Source of the DNA: an uncultured Eubacteriales bacterium
Lineage (GTDB): Bacteria; Bacillota; Clostridia; Lachnospirales; Lachnospiraceae
Assembly: GCA_949292785.1 (NCBI GenBank)
Contig: CASFBK010000014.1
Location: 17,953 to 81,952, forward strand
Direction: 5' to 3'
Length of the DNA stretch: 64,000 nt
The position numbers and the translations under genes are program-made. The notes below the pieces were generated by a model, which was not told the DNA's origin, did no database searches, and saw only the letters and a list, made by a program, of their open reading frames with translations. This document shows positions 46,842 through 56,716 of the stretch, in pieces. Each line of letters begins with the position of its first letter. Position 1 is the stretch's first letter.

Positions 46842-47788
46842 TGGCAGATAATATCGGAAATCAACAAATACCGGCATTTCGGGTAATTAATGAAGTAAAA
46901 AAGGCAGTAATCGGCAAGGATGACTGCATTGTAAAGGCAGTAGCGGCTATTTTAGCGGGAGGTCATATTTTGCTAAATGACATTCCGGGAGTAGGAAAAA
47001 CCACACTTGCCATGGCTCTGTCAAAATCCATGTCCTTACAGCAAAATCGAATTCAGTTTACGCCGGATGTTCTTCCTTCTGATATTACCGGATTTTCCAT
47101 GTATCAAAAAGAAACCGGAGAATTTGTGTATCAGCCTGGAAGTGTGATGTGTAATCTGCTTTTGGCGGATGAAATCAATCGTACCTCCCCCAAAACCCAG
47201 TCCGCATTGTTAGAGGTCATGCAGGAACATAAAGTGACCGTAGATGGTGTGAGCCGAATGGTACCAGAGCCTTTTATTGTAATCGCAACCCAGAATCCCT
47301 TTGGAAGCGCCGGAACCTGGATGCTGCCGGAGGCGCAGTTAGACCGATTTATGATATGTTTAAGTATGGGATATCCCAGTATGGAGGATGAAATTGCAAT
47401 TTTAAAAGGAAACCGGGAGCAGGAAGAGATAAACAGTATTATCTCAAAAGAAGAGTTGAGAAAAATGCAGAAAACGGTGGTAAATATTCAGGTACATGAT
47501 GCTGTTTATCAATATATCGGGGAACTGGTACATAGAACAAGAAATCATGAAATGATTGATTTGGGCGTAAGTCCAAGAGGGGCTCTTAATATTGTGCAGA
47601 TGGCAAAAGCACTGGCATTTTTGCGCCAGCGGGAATTTGTGATTCCGGAAGATGTTATGGATGTGTTTGACTGTGTCTGTGAACATAGAATTGTTCTGAA
47701 TACAAAGGCAAAAATTGCCCGCAAGGATGCAGGAAAAATATTAACAGAAATCATACAAGAGGTAAAGGCACCAAAGGCGGTCGGTTAG
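46841..47788 (+). CDS. MoxR-family AAA+ ATPase
   Basis: 315 residues. Walker A GVGKTT near residue 51, Walker B LLADEIN near 115, sensor 1 TQNPFG near 155. MoxR ATPases act as chaperones for assembly or activation of complexes and are commonly encoded with DUF58 and transglutaminase proteins, as here. Translationally coupled to ntpD by a one-base overlap; DUF58 follows by one base. Confidence 0.93.
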   Translation: MADNIGNQQIPAFRVINEVKKAVIGKDDCIVKAVAAILAGGHILLNDIPGVGKTTLAMALSKSMSLQQNRIQFTPDVLPSDITGFSMYQKETGEFVYQPGSVMCNLLLADEINRTSPKTQSALLEVMQEHKVTVDGVSRMVPEPFIVIATQNPFGSAGTWMLPEAQLDRFMICLSMGYPSMEDEIAILKGNREQEEINSIISKEELRKMQKTVVNIQVHDAVYQYIGELVHRTRNHEMIDLGVSPRGALNIVQMAKALAFLRQREFVIPEDVMDVFDCVCEHRIVLNTKAKIARKDAGKILTEIIQEVKAPKAVG

Positions 47789-47789
47789 T

Positions 47790-48872
47790 ATGAAATATCT
47801 AAGCAGAATGGTATTGTATCTTGGAATTGCGACAGTAACTTTATATACGGCGGTCATCTATAATAGTAAGGGAGTGTTATTGCTTTGCGGGATGGCAATT
47901 TTACTGCCCCTGTTTTTTTCTTGTATGCTGTTGAGGACTCGTGGAAAAATAGAATATGACCTTTCTTTTCCGGAGGTCGTACAGACCGGTTCGGATATAG
48001 AAAAGATAGGAATTGAAGTGAAGAATACCGGAAAGATGCCGGTACTTATAAAAAGTAAGCTGTTATTTAACAACCCAAGAGATGGGAAAAAACATAAAGA
48101 AAAGATAAGCGGTAAAATAGGAGCAGGAGAAAAGAGACTGGTCTCTGGAAAATGGAAAGAAGCAGAGCTTGGAATGTGGCAGATATCCTGTGAAAGTATT
48201 TGGATTTATGAGACATTTGGGTGGTTCTGTGTGCGAAAAAGAAGAAAAAGAACAGGTGCGGTTATGGTTTTTCCGGAATGTTTTGAAACCGGCATTAAGG
48301 TGGGGATACGAACCAGAATGTTTTTTTCGGATGGAGAACAGTATCATCCGCAGTGGAATGGGGATGACCCCGCGGAAATATTGAAATTGCGGGAGTATCG
48401 TGAGGGAGACCGAATGAACCGAATCCACTGGAAGCTGTCTGCCAGAACCGATATGCTGATTGTAAAGGAAATGAGCATGCCATTAGGCTGTAATGTGGTC
48501 TTATTTTTGAACACAGACAGAAAAAAGGACGGAAGGGCTTATTGGGAGATTGTACATACGATTTCAGCAGGAATGTTAGAACAGGAATGTTTTCATTATC
48601 TGGCATGGCGGGAAAAGAAGGAAGAAAAAATGGTGCGTAAGGCAATTCGGAAGGAAGAAGATTTGTATGAGTTCTGGATGGAACTGCCGGAGCATGAATT
48701 TGAAAAGGGAGATTTGAAGCAGCAATATTCGCAGGATTTTCTGGGAGAGCAGTATGTATCTTATCTGGAGTTAAATGAGAAAATGGAGCTTTACTGTAAT
48801 GGTACATGGATACAAAGATTTTCAGAAGAAAAAATGCAGCAACAGATGCAGGAGATGGAACTGATTTTATGA
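47790..48872 (+). CDS. DUF58 protein with two N-terminal membrane helices
   Basis: 360 residues. Two helices at about 5-45, then a beta-rich soluble part, and the DUF58 core (LREYREGDRMNRIHWKLSAR near 200), whose fold is related to vWA domains. Usual partner of MoxR. Its stop TGA overlaps the ATG of the transglutaminase (ATGA). Confidence 0.9.
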   Translation: MKYLSRMVLYLGIATVTLYTAVIYNSKGVLLLCGMAILLPLFFSCMLLRTRGKIEYDLSFPEVVQTGSDIEKIGIEVKNTGKMPVLIKSKLLFNNPRDGKKHKEKISGKIGAGEKRLVSGKWKEAELGMWQISCESIWIYETFGWFCVRKRRKRTGAVMVFPECFETGIKVGIRTRMFFSDGEQYHPQWNGDDPAEILKLREYREGDRMNRIHWKLSARTDMLIVKEMSMPLGCNVVLFLNTDRKKDGRAYWEIVHTISAGMLEQECFHYLAWREKKEEKMVRKAIRKEEDLYEFWMELPEHEFEKGDLKQQYSQDFLGEQYVSYLELNEKMELYCNGTWIQRFSEEKMQQQMQEMELIL

Positions 48873-51262
48873 AGGAAGAAATATTGCAAAAGAGCAAAGC
48901 TCTTTGTCTTGGTACCGTCATATTAGGAATCTGCGGGAGCATTACTTCTGTGGTAGAAGCAGATGGCGCATGGAAGATGGCTGTGATTGCTGTTTTCATT
49001 AGTTGTGCAGTGTATCTTATCGGATGCTTTGGACGAGGACAAAGATATCTGATAACTCTTGTGTGGATGACAGGAATCGGCATATTTTTAAAGACGAACT
49101 GGGAGGTGCTGGAATATAGCGCCCGGGGCTTGGGAAACCAAATCATTCAAAGGATTAATAGCTATTACCATACAAATTATTTATTATGGTATCAACGGGG
49201 AAAGCCGGGAAAAACGGAAGTGATATTTCTTCTGATTTTTCTGATACTTGGAATGTTAGAAACCGTTTTTTTCTGGATGAAGAGAAAACGGGCAGGGCAG
49301 GTAGCGGTATCTATCATTCCGGTATTAGTATTAGGCGGAGGACTAATGCTTGGAAAAGCCTGTTCTTTCTGGGGGATGTTCTGGTTCTTACTGACCGTAT
49401 TTTTGTGGAAATTAATTCCGTTTCAAAAGGAAAAATGGAGAAATGCTGCAGCGACCGGGATTGTATTTCTATTGGCGGCATTCATTGCAGTTAGTCCTTT
49501 TGCCGGGAAAATGATGGAGCAGTACCATATGGTATGGTATCAAAGGCAGTTAGAGCTGGAAGATAAAATGCTTGCCTTTGGAGAAAAATATTTAAATCTG
49601 AACCGTATTTTGGCAGGAGGAGCACAGAAAGAGCAGACGCTTAGTAATCAAAAGCCGCAGCAGAATGGGAAAGAAATGTTTCAGATTACGGTATCGGAAA
49701 AGCCCGCCTCGAATATTTATCTGAGAGGATTTATTGGAGAAGTATATGAGAACGGAAGCTGGAGTGCGGGAAGCGAACAGGAATTTTCTGATTTTGCACA
49801 AAGTCAGGGCTACTCGTTAGAGGAGTATACCAGAACGATTCAGAATATGCCCGGAAAGCTTATGGCGCATGGAGCGGTGCCAACGGAGATGACCATTGAG
49901 ACGATAAGTGTCATGAGTGGATATACCTTATTTCCCTATTATGTAGAACTGGAAGAAAATATGCAGGCATTAGGTGACGGAGCGTTGAAACCCTCCGGAG
50001 AGAAGGAATATACGGTAACGCAAATGGCAGAATCTGATGAGGCAGCAAATATTTCCGAGAAGGAAATGGAACAGTGGGAAAGCTATCAGAAATATGTAAA
50101 AGAGCATGACTTAGGATATCCAAAAGAGGAACTGAGCCGTTTGGCGGGATTAATAGAGAACGTAAAAAACGGAGAAAAGGAAGTATATTTGAATGGATAT
50201 ACAACCGTAAATACACCATTTTCCTTTCAGGAACGAATTGTAAAAAGTCTGCTGTGGGAAGATACCAGCTACAGTATGGAATTAAATGAAGTTCCCGAGG
50301 GAGAGGAGTTTACGGAATATTTCTTATTTGACCAGAAAAAAGGATTCTGTGTACATTATGCTACTGCAGGTACACTTATGTTTCGTATGCTTAATATTCC
50401 TGCGCGCTATGTTTCCGGATATGTGGTAAGCCCCTCGGACTTTCAAAGGGATAGTGATGGGAATTATACTGCGGTTGTAACGGATGAAAGTGCACATGCA
50501 TGGACAGAAATATTTGAAGAGAGTGCAGGCTTCTATCCGGTAGAAGTGACCCCATCTGCGGCAGATACAGTCCGGGAAGAAGAAATACAAGAGGAATCAG
50601 AGGAAGAAAACAGACTGGTAGAAGAAAATGGCCAGCAGCAGACAGAGTCGGAACAGCAGACAGAGTCGGAACAACAGACAGAGTCAGAACAGCAGACAGA
50701 AACAGAACGACAGCAGGCAGAGAAAGGAACGCAGGAAGAACAGAATTCTATGACAGGAGGCAGAGGGCAGGCGTCTGGACTAAAGAGTCCTGCAAAAGGG
50801 CAGGAGCATGGCGTTGAAATAGAAAAAGTATTAAGAGTCATAGCCATATTGTCAGCTTTTATAGCAGGATGCGCAGGGGTGGTATTTGCGGTAAGAGTGC
50901 GAAGAAATCACGTGAATGAAAGAAAGTACAAGCGGTTTCATCAAAAGAACCGGGCGAAGGGAACCCTTGCTCTCGGAGCGGAAATTTATCGTATTCTAAA
51001 AGAAATGGGATATGGGAATCGAAAGAAAATGACCGATTTGGAATATGGTAAATGGTTAGAGCAAAATCTTGTTTTGGAACAGGAAATGAGCTGGAAAGAA
51101 TTTATTGCATTACAACAACAGGCGGTTTTTTCGGATAAAGAAATTTCGATGGAACAATGGCAGAAGCTGTTGGATTTATATGAAAGAATGAAGGTAGAAT
51201 TAATTCGCGGAAAAAGCCGTAGATTAATTTTATATTGGAAATATGTTAAAATACTCTCTTGA
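48869..51262 (+). CDS. Membrane-bound transglutaminase-like protein (TgpA type)
   Basis: 797 residues. About six membrane helices up to residue 215, an extracellular transglutaminase-like domain, a low-complexity linker, one helix near 655-675, and a C-terminal DUF4129-like tail. Catalytic Cys494 (FCVHYATAG) and His543 (AHAWTE) are present. The third residue is Glu559 (YPVEVTP), where this family normally has Asp. A QQTESE repeat fills the linker (residues 590-613). Membrane export and substrate are unknown. Start ATG at 48869 overlaps DUF58; the longer upstream frame is not needed. Confidence 0.88.
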   Translation: MKEEILQKSKALCLGTVILGICGSITSVVEADGAWKMAVIAVFISCAVYLIGCFGRGQRYLITLVWMTGIGIFLKTNWEVLEYSARGLGNQIIQRINSYYHTNYLLWYQRGKPGKTEVIFLLIFLILGMLETVFFWMKRKRAGQVAVSIIPVLVLGGGLMLGKACSFWGMFWFLLTVFLWKLIPFQKEKWRNAAATGIVFLLAAFIAVSPFAGKMMEQYHMVWYQRQLELEDKMLAFGEKYLNLNRILAGGAQKEQTLSNQKPQQNGKEMFQITVSEKPASNIYLRGFIGEVYENGSWSAGSEQEFSDFAQSQGYSLEEYTRTIQNMPGKLMAHGAVPTEMTIETISVMSGYTLFPYYVELEENMQALGDGALKPSGEKEYTVTQMAESDEAANISEKEMEQWESYQKYVKEHDLGYPKEELSRLAGLIENVKNGEKEVYLNGYTTVNTPFSFQERIVKSLLWEDTSYSMELNEVPEGEEFTEYFLFDQKKGFCVHYATAGTLMFRMLNIPARYVSGYVVSPSDFQRDSDGNYTAVVTDESAHAWTEIFEESAGFYPVEVTPSAADTVREEEIQEESEEENRLVEENGQQQTESEQQTESEQQTESEQQTETERQQAEKGTQEEQNSMTGGRGQASGLKSPAKGQEHGVEIEKVLRVIAILSAFIAGCAGVVFAVRVRRNHVNERKYKRFHQKNRAKGTLALGAEIYRILKEMGYGNRKKMTDLEYGKWLEQNLVLEQEMSWKEFIALQQQAVFSDKEISMEQWQKLLDLYERMKVELIRGKSRRLILYWKYVKILS
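50636..50707 (+). repeat. Four tandem 18-bp units coding QQTESE
   Basis: Units start at 50636, 50654, 50672 and 50690, differing by one to three bases; in frame within the transglutaminase gene. Copy number could vary by slippage without breaking the frame. Confidence 0.9.
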
Positions 51263-51288
51263 CAATGTATAATTGCATACAATATTAT
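51259..51288 (+). promoter_or_regulatory. Promoter of the citrate synthase-gntR-icd operon
   Basis: TTGACA (51259-51264), 18-base spacer, TATTAT (51283-51288). The leader is about 80 bases and contains repeated palindromes (next entry). It begins within the last codons of the transglutaminase gene. Confidence 0.65.
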
Positions 51289-51345
51289 AAATAGTATGAT
51301 TGTATACAATTATACATGAATGAATATACAAAGAATTGTATCAAT
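51272..51345. promoter_or_regulatory. Three ATTG-ATACAAT palindromes: probable GntR operators
   Basis: ATTGCATACAAT (51272-51283), ATTGTATACAAT (51299-51310, perfect palindrome) and ATTGTATCAAT (51335-51345). The first touches the -10, the others lie downstream of the start site, as for a repressor. The gene for an FCD-type GntR regulator is second in this operon. Confidence 0.6.
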
Positions 51346-51373
51346 AGTAATTTAGTCAAGAGGAGTGTTAGCT

Positions 51374-52756
51374 ATGAGAGAAGTTGTAATGAACAACCAT
51401 ACGAATCTGTTACAGTTAGAGGAACATTTCTACCAGCTGGTAGATGTGGAGGAACCCAACGTATTTCGCAATCTGTTTCCTTATGAAGAGATACCCAAGA
51501 TTGCGTTTAATGACCGTATTGTTCCCCATAACATGCCGGATAACATCTGGATTACTGACACTACTTTCCGTGATGGACAGCAGTCGAGAGCACCTTATAC
51601 CACAGAGCAGATTGTAACAATTTACGATTATATGCACAGACTGGGCGGACCAAAGGGATTGATTCGCCAGAGCGAGTTCTTCTTATATAGCAAGAAGGAC
51701 CGTGATGCAGTGTACAAATGTCTGGAACGTGGATATGAATTTCCGGAAGTCACCAGCTGGATTCGTGCAAGTAAGCAGGATTTCCAATTAGTAAAGGAGA
51801 TTGGACTTCGTGAAACCGGAGTTTTAGTAAGCTGCTCTGATTATCATATTTTCTATAAGATGAAAATGACAAGACGTGAAGCAATGAATCATTATTTAAG
51901 TGTCATTCGTGAATGTTTGGAAACCGGTATCAGTCCAAGATGCCACCTGGAAGATATTACACGTTCTGATATTTATGGTTTTGTCATCCCGTTCTGTCTG
52001 GAGTTGATGAAATTAAGCAAAGAGTATAATATTCCGGTCAAGGTACGTGCCTGCGATACCATGGGATATGGTGTCAACTTCCCGGGAGCAGTGATTCCAA
52101 GAAGTGTACCGGGTATTATCTATGGACTTACCACTCATGCCGGCGTACCGTCTGAATTGATTGAGTGGCATGGACACAATGATTTCTACAAAGCGGTAAA
52201 CAATTCCACTACTGCATGGCTGTATGGAGCCAGCGGTGTCAACTGCTCCCTGTTTGGAATCGGAGAGCGTACCGGAAATACGCCGTTAGAGGCAATGGTA
52301 TTTGAATATGCTCAGTTAAAGGGCACATTGGACGGCATGGAAACCACTGTTATCACAGAGCTTGCTGAATATTTTGAAAAAGAGCTGGATTATCATATGC
52401 CGGAAAGAACGCCTTTCTGTGGTAAGAACTTTAATGTGACAAGAGCAGGAATTCATGCAGACGGACTTTTAAAAAACGAAGAGATTTATAATATTTTCGA
52501 TACAGATAAGTTCCTCAATCGTCCGGCATTGGTTTCAGTATCTAACACCTCCGGGCTTGCCGGAATCGCGCATTGGATTAATACTTATTATCGTTTGCCG
52601 GAGGAACGCAGGGTAGATAAAAATTCTGAACTGGTAAAGGCGGTAAAAGAGTGGGTAGATTCCCAGTATGACGAGGGTCGTGTTACGGTAATTACAGATA
52701 ATGAATTGGTAGTTGTGATAACTGACAGTTGTAATAAACTGGGAATTGTATTATAA
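51374..52756 (+). CDS. Probable Re-citrate synthase (homocitrate/isopropylmalate synthase family)
   Basis: 460 residues, HMGL-like TIM barrel. WITDTTFRDGQQ near residue 55 carries the metal-binding Asp and catalytic Arg; the second metal site is HGHND near 265. Closest by memory to the Re-face citrate synthase of Clostridium kluyveri, which was first annotated as an isopropylmalate synthase. Placement with isocitrate dehydrogenase supports citrate synthesis from oxaloacetate and acetyl-CoA rather than leucine synthesis; no leuCDB genes follow. The ATG at 51374 has GAGGAG upstream. Confidence 0.75.
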   Translation: MREVVMNNHTNLLQLEEHFYQLVDVEEPNVFRNLFPYEEIPKIAFNDRIVPHNMPDNIWITDTTFRDGQQSRAPYTTEQIVTIYDYMHRLGGPKGLIRQSEFFLYSKKDRDAVYKCLERGYEFPEVTSWIRASKQDFQLVKEIGLRETGVLVSCSDYHIFYKMKMTRREAMNHYLSVIRECLETGISPRCHLEDITRSDIYGFVIPFCLELMKLSKEYNIPVKVRACDTMGYGVNFPGAVIPRSVPGIIYGLTTHAGVPSELIEWHGHNDFYKAVNNSTTAWLYGASGVNCSLFGIGERTGNTPLEAMVFEYAQLKGTLDGMETTVITELAEYFEKELDYHMPERTPFCGKNFNVTRAGIHADGLLKNEEIYNIFDTDKFLNRPALVSVSNTSGLAGIAHWINTYYRLPEERRVDKNSELVKAVKEWVDSQYDEGRVTVITDNELVVVITDSCNKLGIVL

Positions 52757-52774
52757 CTATAGGGAGGGCTTTTT

Positions 52775-53446
52775 TTGAGCGAAGATAATCATTCACTGGG
52801 ACAGCGTGTTTTTCATAGAATTCGTGAGGATATTCTGTCCGGGAAGTATAAAAAGAATGAAGAATTGAAAGAAAAGACCATCGGCGAAGAACTTGGAGTC
52901 AGCAGAACTCCGGTAAGAGAGGCATTGCGCCAGTTGGAACTGGAGGGGCTTGTTACTATAATTTCTAACAAGGGAGCTTATGTGGTAGGATTTTCCGTAG
53001 AAGACATACAGGATATATATGAAATACGTTCCGTATTGGAGGGACTATGTGCAAGACGCGTTGCCGTCCGGGTGACAAAGGAACAGTTAGAAGAACTGGA
53101 AGAGAATCTTTTCCTTACGGAGTTTCATGTGGAAAAGGGACATGCGGAGCAGGTGGTAGAGCTTGATACAAGATTTCACGAGATTTTGTACGAAGCATGT
53201 CAGAGCAAGGTGTTAGAACATGCACTGCGGGATTATCACCATTATCTGGAAAGAGTCCGTAAGGTGACGCTGGCGTCAAAAAAACGTTCGACAGAATCCA
53301 ATAATGAGCATAAGCAGATTTTAGAAGCCTTAAAGGAACGGGATGCCAAAAAGGCAGAAGCGTATGCCAATCAGCATATTCTCAACACCATTAAAAATAT
53401 TGATACCTGCGGCTGGGACAAAATTGTAAACAGCCCGGAAAAATAG
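52775..53446 (+). CDS. GntR-family regulator, FCD subgroup
   Basis: 223 residues: N-terminal winged helix ([17 protein letters not shown] near 43-60) and C-terminal all-helical FCD domain with metal-type residues (D..FH near 122, EH near 175, H near 200). The start is TTG at 52775, preceded by AGGGAGGG. It lies between citrate synthase and isocitrate dehydrogenase, so it probably controls this operon through the palindromes at 51272-51345, in response to a carboxylic acid. The ligand is unknown. Confidence 0.9.
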   Translation: MSEDNHSLGQRVFHRIREDILSGKYKKNEELKEKTIGEELGVSRTPVREALRQLELEGLVTIISNKGAYVVGFSVEDIQDIYEIRSVLEGLCARRVAVRVTKEQLEELEENLFLTEFHVEKGHAEQVVELDTRFHEILYEACQSKVLEHALRDYHHYLERVRKVTLASKKRSTESNNEHKQILEALKERDAKKAEAYANQHILNTIKNIDTCGWDKIVNSPEK

Positions 53447-53484
53447 ATAGCAGACAAAAAAGACAATTTACAGGAGGACTATTT

Positions 53485-54696
53485 ATGGAAAAAATCAAAA
53501 TGACAACACCATTGGTAGAAATGGATGGAGACGAAATGACCCGCATCCTTTGGAAAATGATTAAGGATGAACTGTTAGAGCCTTTTATCGATTTAAAAAC
53601 AGAGTATTATGATTTAGGGCTGGAACATAGAAATGAAACCAATGACCAGGTAACCTTTGATTCTGCCAATGCAACCAAGAAGTATGGTGTTGCCGTAAAA
53701 TGTGCTACCATTACACCAAATGCAGCACGTATGACCGAATACAGCTTAAAAGAAATGTGGAAAAGCCCGAACGGAACTATCCGTGCTATCTTAGACGGAA
53801 CCGTATTTCGTGCACCAATTACCGTAAAAGGAATTGAGCCATGCGTTAAGAATTGGAAAAAGCCGATTACCATTGCACGTCATGCCTATGGTGATGTATA
53901 TAAAGCATCTGAAATGAAGATTCCGGGACCGGGAAAATGTGAACTGGTCTATACTGCAGAAGACGGAACAGAAACCAGAGAATTAATTCATAACTTTACC
54001 GGAGCAGGTATCATTCAGGGTCAGCACAATCTGAACAATTCCATTGAAAGCTTTGCAAGAAGCTGTTTTAATTATGCATTAGATACCAAGCAGGACTTAT
54101 GGTTTGCAACCAAGGATACCATTTCTAAGAAGTATGACCATACCTTCAAGGATATTTTCCAGGAAATCTATGATAAAGAGTACGCTTCTAAGTTCGAAGC
54201 AGCCGGCATTGAATATTTCTACACCTTGATTGATGATGCGGTAGCGCGTATCATGAAGGCAGAGGGCGGATTTATCTGGGCATGCAAGAACTATGACGGA
54301 GACGTTATGAGCGATATGGTATCCAGTGCCTTTGGTTCTCTGGCTATGATGACTTCCGTACTGGTATCTCCGGATGGATATTATGAATACGAAGCAGCAC
54401 ACGGTACCGTTCAGCGTCACTATTACAAGCATTTAAAGGGAGAGGAGACCTCCACCAACTCCGTTGCAACTATTTTTGCATGGACAGGAGCATTGAGAAA
54501 ACGTGGAGAGTTAGACAAACTTCCGGAATTAAGCGCGTTTGCCGATAAGTTGGAACAGGCGTGTCTGTCCACCATTGAATCCGGTAAAATGACAAAAGAC
54601 CTTGCACTGATTACCACCTTAGAGAATCCTACGGTATTAAACAGTGAAGGCTTCATCAAGGCAATCCGTGAAACCTTAGAAAAATCTCTGGCTTAA
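53485..54696 (+). CDS. icd: Isocitrate dehydrogenase, NADP-dependent (eukaryote-like type)
   Basis: 403 residues of the IDH1-like subfamily, unlike the E. coli type. The substrate loop shows [14 protein letters not shown] near 95 and the NADP-binding region HGTVQRH near 310 with ETSTNS. Converts isocitrate to 2-oxoglutarate, the glutamate precursor. No aconitase gene is seen in the window. Strong AGGAGG before the ATG. Confidence 0.95.
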   Translation: MEKIKMTTPLVEMDGDEMTRILWKMIKDELLEPFIDLKTEYYDLGLEHRNETNDQVTFDSANATKKYGVAVKCATITPNAARMTEYSLKEMWKSPNGTIRAILDGTVFRAPITVKGIEPCVKNWKKPITIARHAYGDVYKASEMKIPGPGKCELVYTAEDGTETRELIHNFTGAGIIQGQHNLNNSIESFARSCFNYALDTKQDLWFATKDTISKKYDHTFKDIFQEIYDKEYASKFEAAGIEYFYTLIDDAVARIMKAEGGFIWACKNYDGDVMSDMVSSAFGSLAMMTSVLVSPDGYYEYEAAHGTVQRHYYKHLKGEETSTNSVATIFAWTGALRKRGELDKLPELSAFADKLEQACLSTIESGKMTKDLALITTLENPTVLNSEGFIKAIRETLEKSLA

Positions 54697-54751
54697 GAGA
54701 GAGACCGGATATGCCGTGAAGGAAAGATAGAAGAAAGAAGAGGAAACAATC

Positions 54752-56662
54752 ATGATTTTAGCCTGCCAAAATATCAGTAAGTCCTTTGGCACAGACGAAA
54801 TCATACAACATGCGTCTTTTCATATTGAAGCAAATGAAAAGGCTGCGATTGTAGGAATTAACGGAAGCGGCAAGACCACTCTGCTTCGAATTATTATGGG
54901 AGAAATCTCTGCTGACGAAGGAGAGGTAGTTCTTGCCAAAGATAAGACCATAGGCTATCTGCCACAGAATCCGGACGTATCCGGTAATCATACCATTTAT
55001 GACGAAGTGCTTTCTGCAAAGAAAGCACTTATTTCCATGGAAGAAAAGCTCCGTGATATGGAGAGCAGAATGCATGAATATCAGGGACAGGAATTAGAGG
55101 ATTTCATGGAGAGCTACAACCGTCTGAATCATGAATTTGATATGCTGGGCGGTTATTCCTATCAGAGTGAGATTGTGGGAGTATTAAAGGGGCTGGGCTT
55201 TTCCGAGGAAGAATTTGGAAAACATATGCAGGAGCTTTCCGGTGGACAGAAAACTCGTGTCTGTCTGGGCAAGCTTCTGGTGACAAAGCCGGATGTAATC
55301 CTGCTTGACGAGCCTACCAACCATCTGGATATCAATTCTATCGCATGGCTGGAAACTTTTTTGCTGAATTATAAGGGAGCGGTAGTTATCGTATCCCATG
55401 ACCGCTATTTTCTGGACAAGGTCGTAAGTAAGGTAGTGGAATTAGACCGCACGAAGGTATCTGTTTTTCAGGGAAATTACAGTGATTATGCTACGAAGCG
55501 GGCGCAGGTGCGGGAAGCGCAGTTAAAGCAATACTATAACCAGCAGCGGGAAATCAAGCATCAGGAAGAGGTAATCGCAAAGCTTAAGTCCTTTAACCGG
55601 GAAAAGTCTATCAAGCGCGCGGAAAGCCGGGAAAAAATGCTGGATAAAATAGAACGTCTGGAAAAGCCGGTAGAGGAAAATACGGACATTCACCTTCATT
55701 TAGAACCCCGTATTGTCAGCGGAAACGATGTGCTCGCAGTAGAACATCTTGCAAAGGCGTATCCGGGACAGCAGTTGTTTTCTGATATTTCCTTTGAAAT
55801 CAAGCGCGGGGAACGGGTAGCGCTGATTGGGGATAATGGAACCGGAAAGACCACCATACTAAAAATCATTAACGACATGATAGAGGCAGATGCAGGAACC
55901 ATAAAGCTTGGCACCAATGTAAATATTGGATATTACGACCAGGAGCATCAGGTCCTCCATTCGGAAAAGAATCTGATGGAGGAAATCTCCGATGCATATC
56001 CAACTCTTACCAATACAGAGATTCGCAACGTTCTGGCTGCATTTTTATTTACCGGAGATGAGGTGTTTAAGCAGATTTCTGATTTGAGCGGTGGAGAAAA
56101 GGGACGTGTGTCCTTAGCAAAGCTGATGCTTTCTGAAGCTAATTTCCTCATACTGGATGAGCCGACCAACCATTTGGATATTACTTCAAAGGAAATTTTG
56201 GAACAGGCATTAAACAGCTATATCGGAACCGTTTTCTTTGTATCCCATGACCGTTATTTTATTAACAAAACAGCTACCAGAATCCTGAACCTTACCGGAG
56301 AGACCATTGTAAATTATATCGGAAACTATGATTATTACATGGAAAAATGCCGGGAGCTTACCAAGGTCTATGTACCGGAGAAAGACAGCGAAGTGAAGCC
56401 GGAGACAGAAAGCATTAATAAGCTGGATTGGAAACAACAGAAAGAAGAACAGGCAAAGCTAAGAAAAATCGAGAACGAGCGAAAAAAGACAGAAGAAAGA
56501 ATCGAAAGCTTAGAAGCGCATATCAGCGAGTTAGAGGAATCTTTTTCTGATGAAGAAATTGCCACGAATTCTGCAAAGTTGCAGGAAGTGCACGAAGAAT
56601 ACGCTAAGTGCCAGCAGGAATTAGAGACACTTTATGAAAAATGGGAAGAGCTCATGGAGTAA
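54752..56662 (+). CDS. ABC-F family ATP-binding protein
   Basis: 636 residues, soluble, two ABC domains in one chain and no membrane part. Walker A GINGSGKTT (about 35) and GDNGTGKTT (about 360), signatures LSGGQKTR and LSGGEKGR, the charged linker between them at about 240-300, and a C-terminal coiled coil (540-636). These proteins act on the ribosome; some give antibiotic resistance, others are housekeeping. The coiled-coil tail points to the Uup/YdiF-like housekeeping groups, but I cannot separate them by eye. Confidence 0.92.
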   Translation: MILACQNISKSFGTDEIIQHASFHIEANEKAAIVGINGSGKTTLLRIIMGEISADEGEVVLAKDKTIGYLPQNPDVSGNHTIYDEVLSAKKALISMEEKLRDMESRMHEYQGQELEDFMESYNRLNHEFDMLGGYSYQSEIVGVLKGLGFSEEEFGKHMQELSGGQKTRVCLGKLLVTKPDVILLDEPTNHLDINSIAWLETFLLNYKGAVVIVSHDRYFLDKVVSKVVELDRTKVSVFQGNYSDYATKRAQVREAQLKQYYNQQREIKHQEEVIAKLKSFNREKSIKRAESREKMLDKIERLEKPVEENTDIHLHLEPRIVSGNDVLAVEHLAKAYPGQQLFSDISFEIKRGERVALIGDNGTGKTTILKIINDMIEADAGTIKLGTNVNIGYYDQEHQVLHSEKNLMEEISDAYPTLTNTEIRNVLAAFLFTGDEVFKQISDLSGGEKGRVSLAKLMLSEANFLILDEPTNHLDITSKEILEQALNSYIGTVFFVSHDRYFINKTATRILNLTGETIVNYIGNYDYYMEKCRELTKVYVPEKDSEVKPETESINKLDWKQQKEEQAKLRKIENERKKTEERIESLEAHISELEESFSDEEIATNSAKLQEVHEEYAKCQQELETLYEKWEELME

Positions 56663-56697
56663 TGGGAATAACAGTTCAGAACGAGTCATTCGCAGTA

Positions 56698-56715
56698 TGT
56701 TAATTCTTTAACACA
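56698..56715. promoter_or_regulatory. Rex-box-like operator upstream of rex
   Basis: Eleven of 14 defined positions match the Rex consensus TTGTTAA-N4-TTAACAA (the right half is TTAACAC, the left TGTTTAA-like). It ends two bases before the -35, so NADH-controlled autoregulation is plausible. Confidence 0.45.
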
Positions 56716-56716
56716 T

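Noticed and set aside
48295-49146. 283-codon open frame antisense to the DUF58/transglutaminase junction
   Set aside because: No ribosome site, no recognisable motif, and it mirrors two well-supported genes; codon bias of the sense strand explains it.
50636-50707. Tandem repeat as a CRISPR array
   Set aside because: Units are contiguous, in frame and coding; no spacers.
51374-52756. 2-isopropylmalate synthase of leucine synthesis
   Set aside because: No leuB, leuC or leuD adjacent and it is in an operon with isocitrate dehydrogenase; Re-citrate synthase fits better, though not proven.
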